Assembly: GCF_016464365.1 (NCBI RefSeq)
Contig: NZ_JADCUC010000002.1
Coordinates: 1-64,000, forward strand
Direction of reading: 5' to 3'
Length of the DNA: 64,000 bases
From: Sandaracinobacteroides hominis
GTDB lineage: Bacteria; Pseudomonadota; Alphaproteobacteria; Sphingomonadales; Sphingomonadaceae
This document shows positions 53,574 to 62,392 of this stretch, one piece after another; the first letter of the stretch is position 1, and the number at the start of each line of letters is the position of its first letter. The notes beneath the pieces were generated by a model that saw only the letters and a list, made by a program, of their open reading frames with translations, was not told where the DNA came from and made no database searches. Made by a program: the position numbers and the translations under genes.

Positions 53574-55073
53574 CTATCGGACCTTGGGCAGGCGCTCGTG
53601 CGCGCCGGCATAGATTTCGCGGACGGCAGGCTTGGACAGCTTGCCGGTGGCGAGGCGCGGCAGCGGCTCGGCGGAAAAGGCGACGTAGCGCGGCACCTTG
53701 TAGTTGGAGAGGTTGAGGTCGCAGTGGCGAATCAGCTCGGCGACATCGACTTCGGCCGGCCCATGATAGACCAGCAGCGGCGTCTCCCCGAAGCGCGCGT
53801 CGGGCGCGGAAATCACCAGCGCCTCGACGATGCCGGGAAACTCGCTGACAACTCGCTCCACCTCGGCGGCAGAGATGTTGAGGCCGCCGGAAATGAGGAT
53901 GTCCTTCATCCGGTCGACGAACGTCAGCAGGCCCTGCTCGTCCAGCATGCCGATGTCGCCGGAATGCAGCCAGCCATCGCGGATGACCTTCGCGGTTTCC
54001 TCGGGGTTGCGCCAATAGCCCAGCATCATCCCGGGCGATCGCATGACGATCTCGCCCGGCTCGTTGGCGTCGCAGTCCGTCCCGTCGGGGCGGACGACGC
54101 GGATATCGGAGAACACCGTGCCCCAGCCGCATTTTTCCGGGCTTTCCAGTGCCAGATGCTCTGGCATCATCGTCACATTGCCGCCGATTTCGGTCTGCCC
54201 ATAGATCTGGCGGATGGTGATGCCCTTGGCCGCATAGGTTTCCAGCAGCTTCTTCGAAACGCGCGAGCCGCCGGCCGTCGCCAGCTTCAGCGACGACAGA
54301 TCGGCGGCGGCAAATTCCGGCAGCGCGGCGATGAACTCGAAAAACGCCGGCACCGCGCCGAAGCAGCTGATGCGCTCCTTTTCGATCAGCCGCAGCGCCC
54401 GCAGCGGATCGAACTGCGGCTCCATGTAGAGCGTGCAGCCCTGCGTGGCGTAGTGCAGCAGCTGCACGAAGCCGGCCGAGGTGTTGAGCGGCGCCAGCGT
54501 GATGACGCGCGCGCCGGGCGAGGAGGAGATGCTCTCCACCGCCCAGATCGCCGCATAGGCCGTCATCGAGCGATTGCTGAAGACGACGCCCTTGGGCTTG
54601 GCGGTGGAGCCGGAGGTGGCGATGATGACGACCGGCGCGTCCGGTTCCGGATCGTGGGCGACCGTCGCCGGCGCCCCCGAACGCAGCGCCTCGATCTCGG
54701 CCATCGGGCGCGGGTTCAGCCCGGCGGCGGACACCTGCGGCGCCTGCTCCGGCGCGGCAAAGGCGAGCACCGGTTCGGTCGTCTCGCACAGCTCGGCGAT
54801 CTCGCGCGCGGTGCAGCGGAAGTTGATCGGCGCGACAATCCCGCCGGCGCGGATGATGCCCAGGATCAGCGCCACATAGGCCAGGCTGTTGGTGGAGCAG
54901 ATGGCCACCCGGTCGCCGGGCTGCACGCCGCTTTCCACCAGCATCGCCGCGATCCTGTCTGACCAGCCTTTCCAGCCGGCATAGGTCAGCGCATCGCCGC
55001 CAAGGATGACGGCGGGCTGTTCCCCCCGCATGCGTGCCCACCACGCGATTGCGCCCGGCAAAGTCTGGGCCAT
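53574..55073 (-). CDS. Acyl-CoA synthetase (AMP-forming)
   Basis: A 499-residue adenylate-forming ligase. The motifs VVIIATSGSTAKPKGVVFSN (P-loop), QIYGQTEIGGNVTMMPE, DGWLHSGDIGMLDEQG and the C-terminal ATGKLSKPAVRE (catalytic Lys) are complete. It would activate a carboxylic acid to its CoA thioester, the first committed step of the cluster. The start at 55073 is preferred to 55100 because GGGAGAGG lies just before it. It leads the operon synthetase-P450-DUF35-thiolase, and its promoter overlaps operator copy A. Confidence 0.9.
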   Translation of the reverse strand: MAQTLPGAIAWWARMRGEQPAVILGGDALTYAGWKGWSDRIAAMLVESGVQPGDRVAICSTNSLAYVALILGIIRAGGIVAPINFRCTAREIAELCETTEPVLAFAAPEQAPQVSAAGLNPRPMAEIEALRSGAPATVAHDPEPDAPVVIIATSGSTAKPKGVVFSNRSMTAYAAIWAVESISSSPGARVITLAPLNTSAGFVQLLHYATQGCTLYMEPQFDPLRALRLIEKERISCFGAVPAFFEFIAALPEFAAADLSSLKLATAGGSRVSKKLLETYAAKGITIRQIYGQTEIGGNVTMMPEHLALESPEKCGWGTVFSDIRVVRPDGTDCDANEPGEIVMRSPGMMLGYWRNPEETAKVIRDGWLHSGDIGMLDEQGLLTFVDRMKDILISGGLNISAAEVERVVSEFPGIVEALVISAPDARFGETPLLVYHGPAEVDVAELIRHCDLNLSNYKVPRYVAFSAEPLPRLATGKLSKPAVREIYAGAHERLPKVR

Positions 55074-55144
55074 TGGTTCCTCTCCCTTTCGCGGAGACAT
55101 TGCCCGCGAACCGCCTTCTTGCCCATGATGCTATCGGCGGCATT

Positions 55145-55161
55145 ATCTAATGACAATAGAT
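55145..55161. promoter_or_regulatory. Cluster operator, copy A
   Basis: ATCTAATGACAATAGAT, with ATCTA/TAGAT arms and a 7-base spacer. On the minus strand it includes TTGTCA, a plausible -35 for the acyl-CoA synthetase operon. One of five related sites in 55-61.2 kb. Confidence 0.8.
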
Positions 55162-55213
55162 TATTTTCACGGACTCGCCCAACCCCCCTTGTCGGGGCCT
55201 TCGCGATGCGCTT

Positions 55214-55230
55214 ATCTACTAATCATAGAT
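55214..55230. promoter_or_regulatory. Cluster operator, copy B
   Basis: ATCTACTAATCATAGAT has the same arms and spacing as copy A, with a different spacer. It is 50 bases before the GMC oxidoreductase start and 69 bases centre-to-centre from copy A in the divergent promoter region. Confidence 0.75.
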
Positions 55231-55279
55231 TAAGCGGCCGCAAGAGCCGAAGCTGCCATATGCGGGGAGAAGGAAGCGC

Positions 55280-56881
55280 GTGAAGGGCTTCGACTATGTG
55301 ATCGCGGGCGCCGGTGCAGCGGGCTGCGTGCTGGCCTATCGGCTGTCGGCGAACCCGGCCATCCGCGTCTGCCTGATCGAGGCCGGCCCGCGCGACACCC
55401 ATCCCTTCATCGCCATGCCCAAGGGTCTCGCCAAGGTGATGGCCGATCCGAAGCATCTGTGGGCGCATATGAGCAAGCCCGAAGCCAGCACGGCGGGCCA
55501 GTCCGAAGCCTGGGTGCGCGGCCGCGTGCTCGGCGGCTCCAGTTCGGTCAACGGCATGATGTATGTGCGCGGCCAGCCGGCCGATTTCGATGCCATCGCC
55601 GAGCTGACCAGCGACGACTGGAACTGGGTGCATATCGGCGCCGCCTATGCCGAGCTGGAGAGCCATGAACTGGGTGCAGCGCCCACGCGTGGCGCCACCG
55701 GCCCGCTGAAGGTGACAATGCCGACGCTGAAGGACGACCTGTCCGATGCGCAGCTGAAGGCCGGGCAGGCGATGGGCTGGCCGCTGAAGCAGGATGTGAA
55801 CGCGCCCGACGACAGCGACGGCATCGGCTACACCCCGCGCACCATCGCCGGCGGCAAGCGGCAGAGCGCGGCAGTCGCCTTCCTCCGCCCGGCAGAGGGC
55901 AGGGCGAACCTGACCGTGCTGACCGATTGCACCGTCGATCGCGTCACCTTCGAAGGCAAGCGCGCGACCGGCGTGGAAGTGCTCCGCAACGGCGCGCGCG
56001 AACAGATCGACGCGCAAGAGGTCATCGTCTGCGGCGGCGCCATGGCCAGCCCCGGCATCCTCGAACGCTCCGGCATCGGCGACCCAGCCCGCCTCGCCGC
56101 GCTCGACATTCCGCTGGTCCACGCCAGCCCCGAGGTCGGCGAGGGGCTGATCGAGCATCGCGGGCTGATCCTGCAGTGGAAACTGAAACGCGACCTCTCG
56201 CAGAACAAGATGTTCAGCGGTTGGCGGCTGCTGGTGTCGGCGGCGCGCTATTATATCAGCCGTTCCGGCCCGATGGCAGCGGCGGCCTATGAAATCGGCG
56301 GCTGGTTCCGCACCCGCCCCGGCCTCAACCGCCCGGATGCGCAGGTGCTGGTGGCGCCCTTCTCGTTCGACTTCGCGAAGAACCGGCAGGATGTGGAGCG
56401 TTTCCCCGGCATGCATGTCGTCGTCTATGCGCTGCGCCCAAGCTCGCGCGGCAGCATCCATATCGAAAGCCGCGACCCCGATGTAGCCGCCAGCTTCAGC
56501 CCCAACTACCGCTCCAATCCGGCCGACAACGCCGCAATGATCGGCGCCGTGCGCGAGGTCCGCCGCTACGTCCGCCAGCCGCCGCTGGCCGATCTGGTGG
56601 GCGAGGAAACCATGCCCGGCGAGGCCGTCGAGACCGACGCCCAGATCCTGGACGCCTATGATCGGCTCGGCACCTGCGGCTACCACGCGGTCGGCTCGTG
56701 CCGGATGGGGAAGGACATGGAATCGGTGGTCGATCCCCGTCTGAAAGTCCGGGGAGTTGAAGGGCTTCGGGTGATGGACACCTCGATCATGCCGGCGATT
56801 CCGGCCGGCAATACACAAGGCCCGACGATGGCGATGGCCTGGCGCGCGGCCGACCTGATCCTCTCGGACAGGATAGGCTGA
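55280..56881 (+). CDS. GMC-family FAD oxidoreductase
   Basis: A 533-residue flavoenzyme related to choline and alcohol dehydrogenases. The FAD motif is DYVIAGAGAAGCVLAYRL; GGSSSVNGMMYVRGQPADF is the GMC signature 1; EVIVCGGAMASPGILERSGIG is signature 2; the C-terminus has YHAVGSCRMG (catalytic His region) and PAGNTQGPTMAMAWRAADLI. It oxidises an alcohol to an aldehyde or ketone. The start is GTG behind GGAGAAGGAAG. It is divergent from the acyl-CoA synthetase operon and governed by operators A and B. Confidence 0.9.
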   Translation: MKGFDYVIAGAGAAGCVLAYRLSANPAIRVCLIEAGPRDTHPFIAMPKGLAKVMADPKHLWAHMSKPEASTAGQSEAWVRGRVLGGSSSVNGMMYVRGQPADFDAIAELTSDDWNWVHIGAAYAELESHELGAAPTRGATGPLKVTMPTLKDDLSDAQLKAGQAMGWPLKQDVNAPDDSDGIGYTPRTIAGGKRQSAAVAFLRPAEGRANLTVLTDCTVDRVTFEGKRATGVEVLRNGAREQIDAQEVIVCGGAMASPGILERSGIGDPARLAALDIPLVHASPEVGEGLIEHRGLILQWKLKRDLSQNKMFSGWRLLVSAARYYISRSGPMAAAAYEIGGWFRTRPGLNRPDAQVLVAPFSFDFAKNRQDVERFPGMHVVVYALRPSSRGSIHIESRDPDVAASFSPNYRSNPADNAAMIGAVREVRRYVRQPPLADLVGEETMPGEAVETDAQILDAYDRLGTCGYHAVGSCRMGKDMESVVDPRLKVRGVEGLRVMDTSIMPAIPAGNTQGPTMAMAWRAADLILSDRIG

Positions 56882-56888
56882 GCGGTTT

Positions 56889-56905
56889 ATCTATTGACAT
56901 TAGAT
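56889..56905. promoter_or_regulatory. Cluster operator, copy C
   Basis: ATCTATTGACATTAGAT lies eight bases after the GMC stop and 87 before the receptor start. The TTGACA inside the spacer is a consensus -35; ACAATA 17 bases later could be the -10. Confidence 0.82.
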
Positions 56906-56991
56906 TAAGCGCTGCGACAATATCGGCACGGTTCAGAGACATCCGGGCGCACGGCAAAAATGCCGGCGACCCTCCTGGGAGGGATAGCGAC

Positions 56992-59433
56992 ATGAAGACG
57001 ACGAAGCAGCTTGCGGCGATGCTGATGTGCAGCGCGATCGCCATGCCCGGCGTGGCCTTTGCGCAGGCGGAAACGGCCACGGCCGCACCGGCGGCCGAAC
57101 CGAGCTTTGCCGGCTCCGAAGACATCATCGTCACTGCCCGCCGCCGCGACGAGCGCCTTGTCGACGCGCCGGTCGCCATCACCGCAGTCGGCGGCGACAC
57201 GCTCGCCCGCTATCAGGCGACCCGCGTCACCGATATCGCGACGATGGTGCCCTCGCTGATCGCCGGGAAAGCCGCATCGGGTTCATCCGCGAGCATCTTC
57301 CTGCGCGGCGTCGGCTCCACAGCGCTTTCCGCCGGCTTCGACCAGTCGGTCTCGTTCGTGATCGACGGCCTGCCGATGAGCCGCGGCCGCGAGATCGCCC
57401 TGCCGCAGTTCGATATCCAGCATGTCGAAGTGCTCAAGGGCCCGCAGGCGCTGTTCTTCGGCAAGAACACGACCGGCGGCCTGATCAGCGTCACCAGCAA
57501 CAACCCGACCGACCATTTCGAGGCGGGGATCAAGGCCGGCTACGGCTTCAAGGCCGAGGAGAAATATGTCGAGGCCTATCTCTCCGGCCCGATCACCGAC
57601 ACGCTGAGCGCCCGTCTGGCCGGCCGCTTCTCGGACAGCGAGGGCGCCTTCACCAACACGGCGGCGGAAACCTATACCAACTATATCCCCGGCCAGTATC
57701 GCACCCGCAATTCCGACAAGCGCGGCTTCCAGAAGAGCTATGGCGTGCGCGGCACGATCGACTGGAACCCTGCCGACAGCATCAACCTGCAGCTGAAGGC
57801 AGGGATGACCAGCGTCGAGGACGGTGGCCCGACCGATCTGGTGGAGCGCCTCTGCGGCGGCGGCCGCACGACGCCGCTGGGCGCCATTGCCGGTCCCGGC
57901 CTCGTCTTCCCGCCCAGCCCGAATGCGGACTGCTTCGTGAACGGCAGGTCGGACAGCTCGGCACTGCCGATCCAGGTAGCCGAAACCAACTTCCGCCATG
58001 CCCGCGACGGCCACATGTATGGCGATTTCAAGTCGCAGTATGCGATCCTGAACGCCGGCATCCAGAGCGACATGTTCGATGTCTCGTCGATCACCGGCTA
58101 TTACCATTTCCGCCAATACGACCTGAACAATGTCTCGGGCGAAGCCTATCCGGCCAGCTTTTCGCAGAAGGCGGATTTCACCCAATTCTCCGAGGAACTG
58201 CGCTTCCAGTCGAAGTTCAGCGGACCGTTCAACATGCTGCTCGGCGCCTTCTATGCGCACGGCAAGTTCGTCTTCAACACCGATGCCTATATCGTGCCGC
58301 TGCCGCTGGATCCGATCAACAACACCTATGTCACCTTCAAGCGCGACAACGGCTTCCAGACCGACTCCATGTCCTTCTTCCTGGAGGGCACCTACGACAT
58401 CACGGAACAGCTCGAGCTGTCCGCCGGCGCCCGCTATAGTATGGAATCGCGCAACAGCTACCAGCGCTCGCTGCCGGGCCATATCGCCTTTTCCGGCGCC
58501 TTTCCGGGCGGGCTGGAGCTGACCGACCGCTACAACGACGACAATCTGTCGCCGCAGGTGACGCTGCGCTGGAAGCCGCAGCCGGACACCACCGTCTATG
58601 CCTCCTACAAGCAGGGCTTCAAGGCCGGCGGCTTCAATATCTCGCAGGTGCTGAACCCGGCCTCTACCGTCGAAAGCGGGCGATATGGCTCGGAAACGGC
58701 GGAGGGCGGCGAAATCGGCCTGCGCACGCTGCAGTTCGATCGCGCGCTCAGCTTCAGCCTGACGGCCTATTACTATCTCTATTCCGACCTGCAGGTGCAG
58801 TTCTTCGATCCAACCACCGTCTCGCTGACGGCGGGCAACGCCGGCGAGCTGCGCACCATGGGCGTCGAGGCCGACATCAACTGGCGCGTGCCGGGCGTGG
58901 ACGGGCTGTCCTTGCGCGGCGCGGCCGCCTTCAACGATGCCGAATACCGGAACTTCATCGGCCAATGCTATCCCGGCCAGACCATCGCCCAGGGTTGCGA
59001 CCAGCTGCCGGCGAACGGCACCTTCAACGGCCAGGACTATGCCGGCCGCACGCCGCCGAAGGCGCCGAAGTTCGCAGGCCGTGTGGGCGCCGATTTCCTG
59101 CTGCCGCTCAGCGACAACGGCATGGGCCTGCGCTTTTCCGGCGACGTCGGCTACACCTCCAGCTATGCCTTCACCGACGCGCTGCGCCCGGATGCGTGGC
59201 AAAAGGGCTATGCCAAGGTGGACGCCGCCATCAGCCTCGATGGGCCCGACGACCGCTGGCAGGTGTCGCTGATCGGCCGCAACCTCACCAACAAGCTGGT
59301 GGTGACTTCGGCCAACGACATCCCCTTCATGGGCGGCACCGGCACCGGCACCACATCCGGCATCGTCGCCGACATGTCGTCGTTCGTGGACAACCCGCGC
59401 GAGATCTTCCTGGAGTTCGCGCTGAAGTTCTGA
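56992..59433 (+). CDS. TonB-dependent receptor of the catabolic cluster
   Basis: An 813-residue outer-membrane receptor. It has a signal peptide (to about VAFAQ), a TonB box (SEDIIVTARRRDE), plug motifs ITAVGGDTLARYQATRVTDIATMVPSL, SVSFVIDGLPMSRGR and VEVLKGPQALFFGKNTTGGLISVTSNNP, and a terminal EIFLEFALKF. This FGKNTTGG type is common among sphingomonad receptors beside degradation genes. It lies within a regulon of catabolic enzymes and has no Fur-like box, so it probably imports the hydrophobic growth substrate, not iron. Confidence 0.88.
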   Translation: MKTTKQLAAMLMCSAIAMPGVAFAQAETATAAPAAEPSFAGSEDIIVTARRRDERLVDAPVAITAVGGDTLARYQATRVTDIATMVPSLIAGKAASGSSASIFLRGVGSTALSAGFDQSVSFVIDGLPMSRGREIALPQFDIQHVEVLKGPQALFFGKNTTGGLISVTSNNPTDHFEAGIKAGYGFKAEEKYVEAYLSGPITDTLSARLAGRFSDSEGAFTNTAAETYTNYIPGQYRTRNSDKRGFQKSYGVRGTIDWNPADSINLQLKAGMTSVEDGGPTDLVERLCGGGRTTPLGAIAGPGLVFPPSPNADCFVNGRSDSSALPIQVAETNFRHARDGHMYGDFKSQYAILNAGIQSDMFDVSSITGYYHFRQYDLNNVSGEAYPASFSQKADFTQFSEELRFQSKFSGPFNMLLGAFYAHGKFVFNTDAYIVPLPLDPINNTYVTFKRDNGFQTDSMSFFLEGTYDITEQLELSAGARYSMESRNSYQRSLPGHIAFSGAFPGGLELTDRYNDDNLSPQVTLRWKPQPDTTVYASYKQGFKAGGFNISQVLNPASTVESGRYGSETAEGGEIGLRTLQFDRALSFSLTAYYYLYSDLQVQFFDPTTVSLTAGNAGELRTMGVEADINWRVPGVDGLSLRGAAAFNDAEYRNFIGQCYPGQTIAQGCDQLPANGTFNGQDYAGRTPPKAPKFAGRVGADFLLPLSDNGMGLRFSGDVGYTSSYAFTDALRPDAWQKGYAKVDAAISLDGPDDRWQVSLIGRNLTNKLVVTSANDIPFMGGTGTGTTSGIVADMSSFVDNPREIFLEFALKF

Positions 59434-59471
59434 AGAGCCTCCCTGGCGGCTGCGTCCCCCGACGCGGCCGC

Positions 59472-60161
59472 CTACAGGGCGGCGTAGCGCGCCCGAAGCC
59501 CCGCCAGCAGCACCTTCAGCGCTTCCACATAGATGATCTCGTCATCGACCGGGGCTGCCGTCAGCGCGCGGGACAGATTGGGGAAATGCCCTTCGTCCAC
59601 TTCGGGCATGGCCGGCGTGTGGTGCGATTCCGCCGCCGCCGCAAACAGCGACGAACCATAGGTGAACTTCTCGATCGCCTCCAGCAGGACGGCGTGCGTT
59701 TCCGGCGGATAGGGGCAGTCCTTCAACGTCCGCTCGTAGGCGGGCAGCATCAGTTTCCGCGGGAAGAAGCGCAGCGTCAGCGTCGCCGCATTCGGGTGGC
59801 GCAGCGCCACCCGGCGGGTGGCCAGGCTCAGCTCGATGGTCCGCGTCTCCCAGTCGGCAGACCAGACATCCCGCTCGGCGTTGATCTCCTCCAGCAGCGT
59901 CCGCACCACCTGGGCCAGCAGCTCGTCCTTGTCGCGGAAATGGTGATAGAGCGACGGCGCGCTGACCCCCAGTTCGCGCGCCACCGCCTGCAGGCTCAAC
60001 GCATCCAGCCCGGCCTTGTCGATCAGCGCCAGCGCCGCCTCTGCAGCCGCCTGGCGCGTAATCAGTGGCGAAGCCGGCCGCCCGGCGCGTGGAATGCGCG
60101 CCTTCTTCGCCTCTTTACTGGCATGTTTCATGGTGTCGCCGGCCGTTGCACTTGTGCTCAT
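59472..60161 (-). CDS. TetR-family regulator of the catabolic cluster
   Basis: A 229-residue regulator. The HTH is LALIDKAGLDALSLQAVARELGVSAPSLYHHFRDKDELLAQVV (in pieces, residues about 45-86), with a TetR_C-like helical ligand domain. The N-terminus is Lys/Ala-rich (MKHASKEAKKARIPRAGRP). It lies in the middle of the cluster and its own upstream gap has a degenerate copy of the ATCTA-N7-TAGAT operator, so it is the best candidate to bind all five sites. The ATG at 60131 is an alternative start. Confidence 0.85.
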   Translation of the reverse strand: MSTSATAGDTMKHASKEAKKARIPRAGRPASPLITRQAAAEAALALIDKAGLDALSLQAVARELGVSAPSLYHHFRDKDELLAQVVRTLLEEINAERDVWSADWETRTIELSLATRRVALRHPNAATLTLRFFPRKLMLPAYERTLKDCPYPPETHAVLLEAIEKFTYGSSLFAAAAESHHTPAMPEVDEGHFPNLSRALTAAPVDDEIIYVEALKVLLAGLRARYAAL

Positions 60162-60222
60162 GTGGCCACGCTAGACCCGCACCAGCACAAGTTCCAGTGC
60201 TTCGGGTGTCGCCTTGCAGAAA

Positions 60223-60239
60223 ATCTATAGGTATTAGTT
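60223..60239. promoter_or_regulatory. Cluster operator, degenerate copy E
   Basis: ATCTATAGGTATTAGTT keeps the left arm and four of five right-arm positions at the same 7-base spacing. It is in the TetR/hydrolase divergent gap, 24 bases before the hydrolase ATG. The weaker match fits partial autoregulation. Confidence 0.55.
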
Positions 60240-60262
60240 ATAGTGCGAAACGAGAAATCCCC

Positions 60263-61147
60263 ATGACACCAGCAAGGACGGCGGCCACGCGCATCCGCCA
60301 ACGCCGCTTCCGCTCGGCAGACGGCGTCGAGCTGGTGGCCGACGAGGCGGGGCCGGAAGACGCCCCCACGGTCGTGCTGCTGCATGGCGGCGGCCAGACC
60401 CGCCACAGCTGGGCCGGCACCCTCGATACGCTCGCCGCCAGGGGATATCGGGTGATAAACTATGATGCCCGCGGCCACGGCGACAGCGACTGGTCTTCCG
60501 ACGGCAGCTACCAGCTGGACGACCGCGTCGACGATCTCCGCGCAGTTCTTGCCGACAGCCGGGCAGGCTTTGCGCTCGTCGGTGCCTCGATGGGCGGCGC
60601 CACCTCGCTACACGCAGCCGCCAGCGGCCTGAAACCCGCCGCACTGGTGATGGTCGATATCGTCCCCGAGCCGGAGCCGCAGGGCATCGCCCGCATCGTC
60701 AATTTCATGAAGGCCCACACCGGCGGCTTCGCCAATCTGGACGAAGCGGTGGACGCCGTCGCCGCCTATAATCCGGAACGGCCGCGCCCGTCCGACCCCA
60801 GCGGGCTGATGAAGAATCTGCGCCTGCGCGATGACGGCCGCCTCTATTGGCACTGGGATCCGCGCACGGTCGCCGGCCGCGACGAAATGGGCCGCGAGGA
60901 CGGCTTCCACACCGTGCTCCAGCAATCGGCGGCGAAGGTCGCCACCATGGACGATGTGCCGCTGCTGCTGGTGCGCGGGCTGAAAAGCGATGTCGTCAGC
61001 GACTCCGGCATCGCCGCCTTCAAGGCCCAGGCCCCCCGCCTCGAAGTCGTCGACGTCGGCGGCGCCGGGCACATGGTGGCCGGTGACCGCAACGATGCGT
61101 TCGCCAGCGGGGTCATCGAATTCCTCGATCGTCATCTGCCGATTTAA
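60263..61147 (+). CDS. Alpha/beta-hydrolase
   Basis: A 294-residue alpha/beta-fold hydrolase. It has the oxyanion HGGGQTRHSW, nucleophile elbow GASMGGATS, an Asp after the sixth strand (GLKSDVVSD) and the catalytic His in GGAGHMVAGDRNDAF. It could hydrolyse an ester, lactone or C-C bond of the pathway substrate; an epoxide hydrolase is unlikely since the nucleophile is Ser. The start at 60263 fits the family N-terminus. The stop codon's last base is the first base of operator D. Confidence 0.85.
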   Translation: MTPARTAATRIRQRRFRSADGVELVADEAGPEDAPTVVLLHGGGQTRHSWAGTLDTLAARGYRVINYDARGHGDSDWSSDGSYQLDDRVDDLRAVLADSRAGFALVGASMGGATSLHAAASGLKPAALVMVDIVPEPEPQGIARIVNFMKAHTGGFANLDEAVDAVAAYNPERPRPSDPSGLMKNLRLRDDGRLYWHWDPRTVAGRDEMGREDGFHTVLQQSAAKVATMDDVPLLLVRGLKSDVVSDSGIAAFKAQAPRLEVVDVGGAGHMVAGDRNDAFASGVIEFLDRHLPI

Positions 61148-61163
61148 TCTATTGACATTAGAT
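61147..61163. promoter_or_regulatory. Cluster operator, copy D
   Basis: ATCTATTGACATTAGAT is identical to copy C and extends to 9-bp perfect arms (TTTAATCTA at 61143-61151, TAGATTAAA at 61159-61167). It lies 47 bases before the Rieske oxygenase ATG and again includes TTGACA. Confidence 0.85.
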
Positions 61164-61210
61164 TAAATCGGAGCCACATAGGGCGCACATGCTGGGGAGG
61201 CCTGTGCGAT

Positions 61211-62392
61211 ATGAACAACGTAGCGGAAATGGTACGGCCGGTTGAGCGCAAGGTCACGCGCCTGTCGGACTTGACGGAAAGCCAGCAGGCAGCGATCCGC
61301 ATGATCCCGGCCGAGAAGGACGCGGTGAACGTGCCGCTGTCGGCCACCCGCCCCAACGCCATCTTCACCGGGCAGGCGCGCTACGACGCCGAGCAGGCCG
61401 GCATCTTCCGGAAGTACCCGGTGCCGGTCGCCCTCTCTGCCCTCCTCCCCGAACCCGGCTCGGTCGTCGCCGTCGAAGCCTATGGCAAGCCGCTGCTCGT
61501 CTCCCGCACGCGAGAAGACGAGATCCGCGTCTTCATCAACGCCTGCCAGCACAAGGGGTCGAAGTTGGTCGAGGACTGCGCGGTGCACCGGCAGGGCCGC
61601 ATCGTCTGCCCCTATCACGCCTGGACCTATGGAATCGACGGCAAGCTGATCGGTGTCGCCCGGCCCGACATGTTCGAGGGCGTGGACAAGCAGGCGCGCG
61701 GGCTCAAGGAACTGCCGTCGCGCGTCTGGGGCGGGGTGATCTACGCCCAGCTCGATGGCCGCGAGCCTGACTGGTCGCTGCTGTCGCAGCAGATTGCCGA
61801 CGATTTCGAAGCGCTTGGGATCCCCGGCGCCCATGTCTATGGCCGCCGCACCTTCGACCTGAAGGCCAACTGGAAGGTCGTTCTCGAACCCTTCCTGGAG
61901 GGCTATCATGTCCAGCGGCTGCATGCGGCGTCCATCGGCGCGCTGTTCCCCGACGCGCCGAACGTCGTCGACATGTTCGGCCCCAACATCCGCCAGGTGT
62001 CGGGCCGCATCGGCTATTATCCGGCGATGCTCGACGAAAACCCCGACGCCAACATCCACAAGCTGGTGACGCACGCCTATACCGCCTTCCCCAACCTCGT
62101 CCTCGTCTCCAGCCAATATTACACCAGCATGATGATCCTGATGCCGACGGCGCCGGATCGCACGACTGTGCATTACGCCATGTTGACGCCCGGCCCCGCG
62201 CAGACCGAAAAGGCAGAGGAAGTGTTCCAGCGGTCCTACGACCTGATCCTGAGCGTGTTCGGCGGCGAGGATTTCCGCGCCGCCGAAATCACCCAGGCGG
62301 GGCTGTCGTGCGGAGTGCCGGAAGAAACCATCTATTGCGGGCTGGAGGCGAATATCATCCACTATTACGAGGCGCTGGAAGCCCTGCTTTGA
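61211..62392 (+). CDS. Rieske ring-hydroxylating oxygenase, alpha subunit
   Basis: A 393-residue Rieske oxygenase. The [2Fe-2S] ligands are Cys112/His114 (NACQHKGSKL) and Cys133/His136 (CPYHAWTY). The mononuclear iron site is NWKVVLEPFLEGYHVQRLH (His233 and His238; the third ligand, an Asp, lies C-terminal). No beta-subunit, ferredoxin or reductase gene adjoins it, so it resembles the alpha-only, homotrimeric group of monooxygenases and demethylases. Likely substrate: a hydroxylatable or O/N-methylated hydrophobic compound. The next gene overlaps its stop (TTGA). Confidence 0.9.
   Translation: MNNVAEMVRPVERKVTRLSDLTESQQAAIRMIPAEKDAVNVPLSATRPNAIFTGQARYDAEQAGIFRKYPVPVALSALLPEPGSVVAVEAYGKPLLVSRTREDEIRVFINACQHKGSKLVEDCAVHRQGRIVCPYHAWTYGIDGKLIGVARPDMFEGVDKQARGLKELPSRVWGGVIYAQLDGREPDWSLLSQQIADDFEALGIPGAHVYGRRTFDLKANWKVVLEPFLEGYHVQRLHAASIGALFPDAPNVVDMFGPNIRQVSGRIGYYPAMLDENPDANIHKLVTHAYTAFPNLVLVSSQYYTSMMILMPTAPDRTTVHYAMLTPGPAQTEKAEEVFQRSYDLILSVFGGEDFRAAEITQAGLSCGVPEETIYCGLEANIIHYYEALEALL

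Noticed and set aside
52338-54962. An 874-codon plus-strand open frame
   Set aside because: It covers the antisense of the P450 and acyl-CoA synthetase genes, whose motifs are unambiguous; typical third-position GC artefact.
61211-62392. Two-subunit aromatic dioxygenase
   Set aside because: No beta-subunit, ferredoxin or reductase gene is adjacent, so an alpha-only Rieske oxygenase is the safer call.
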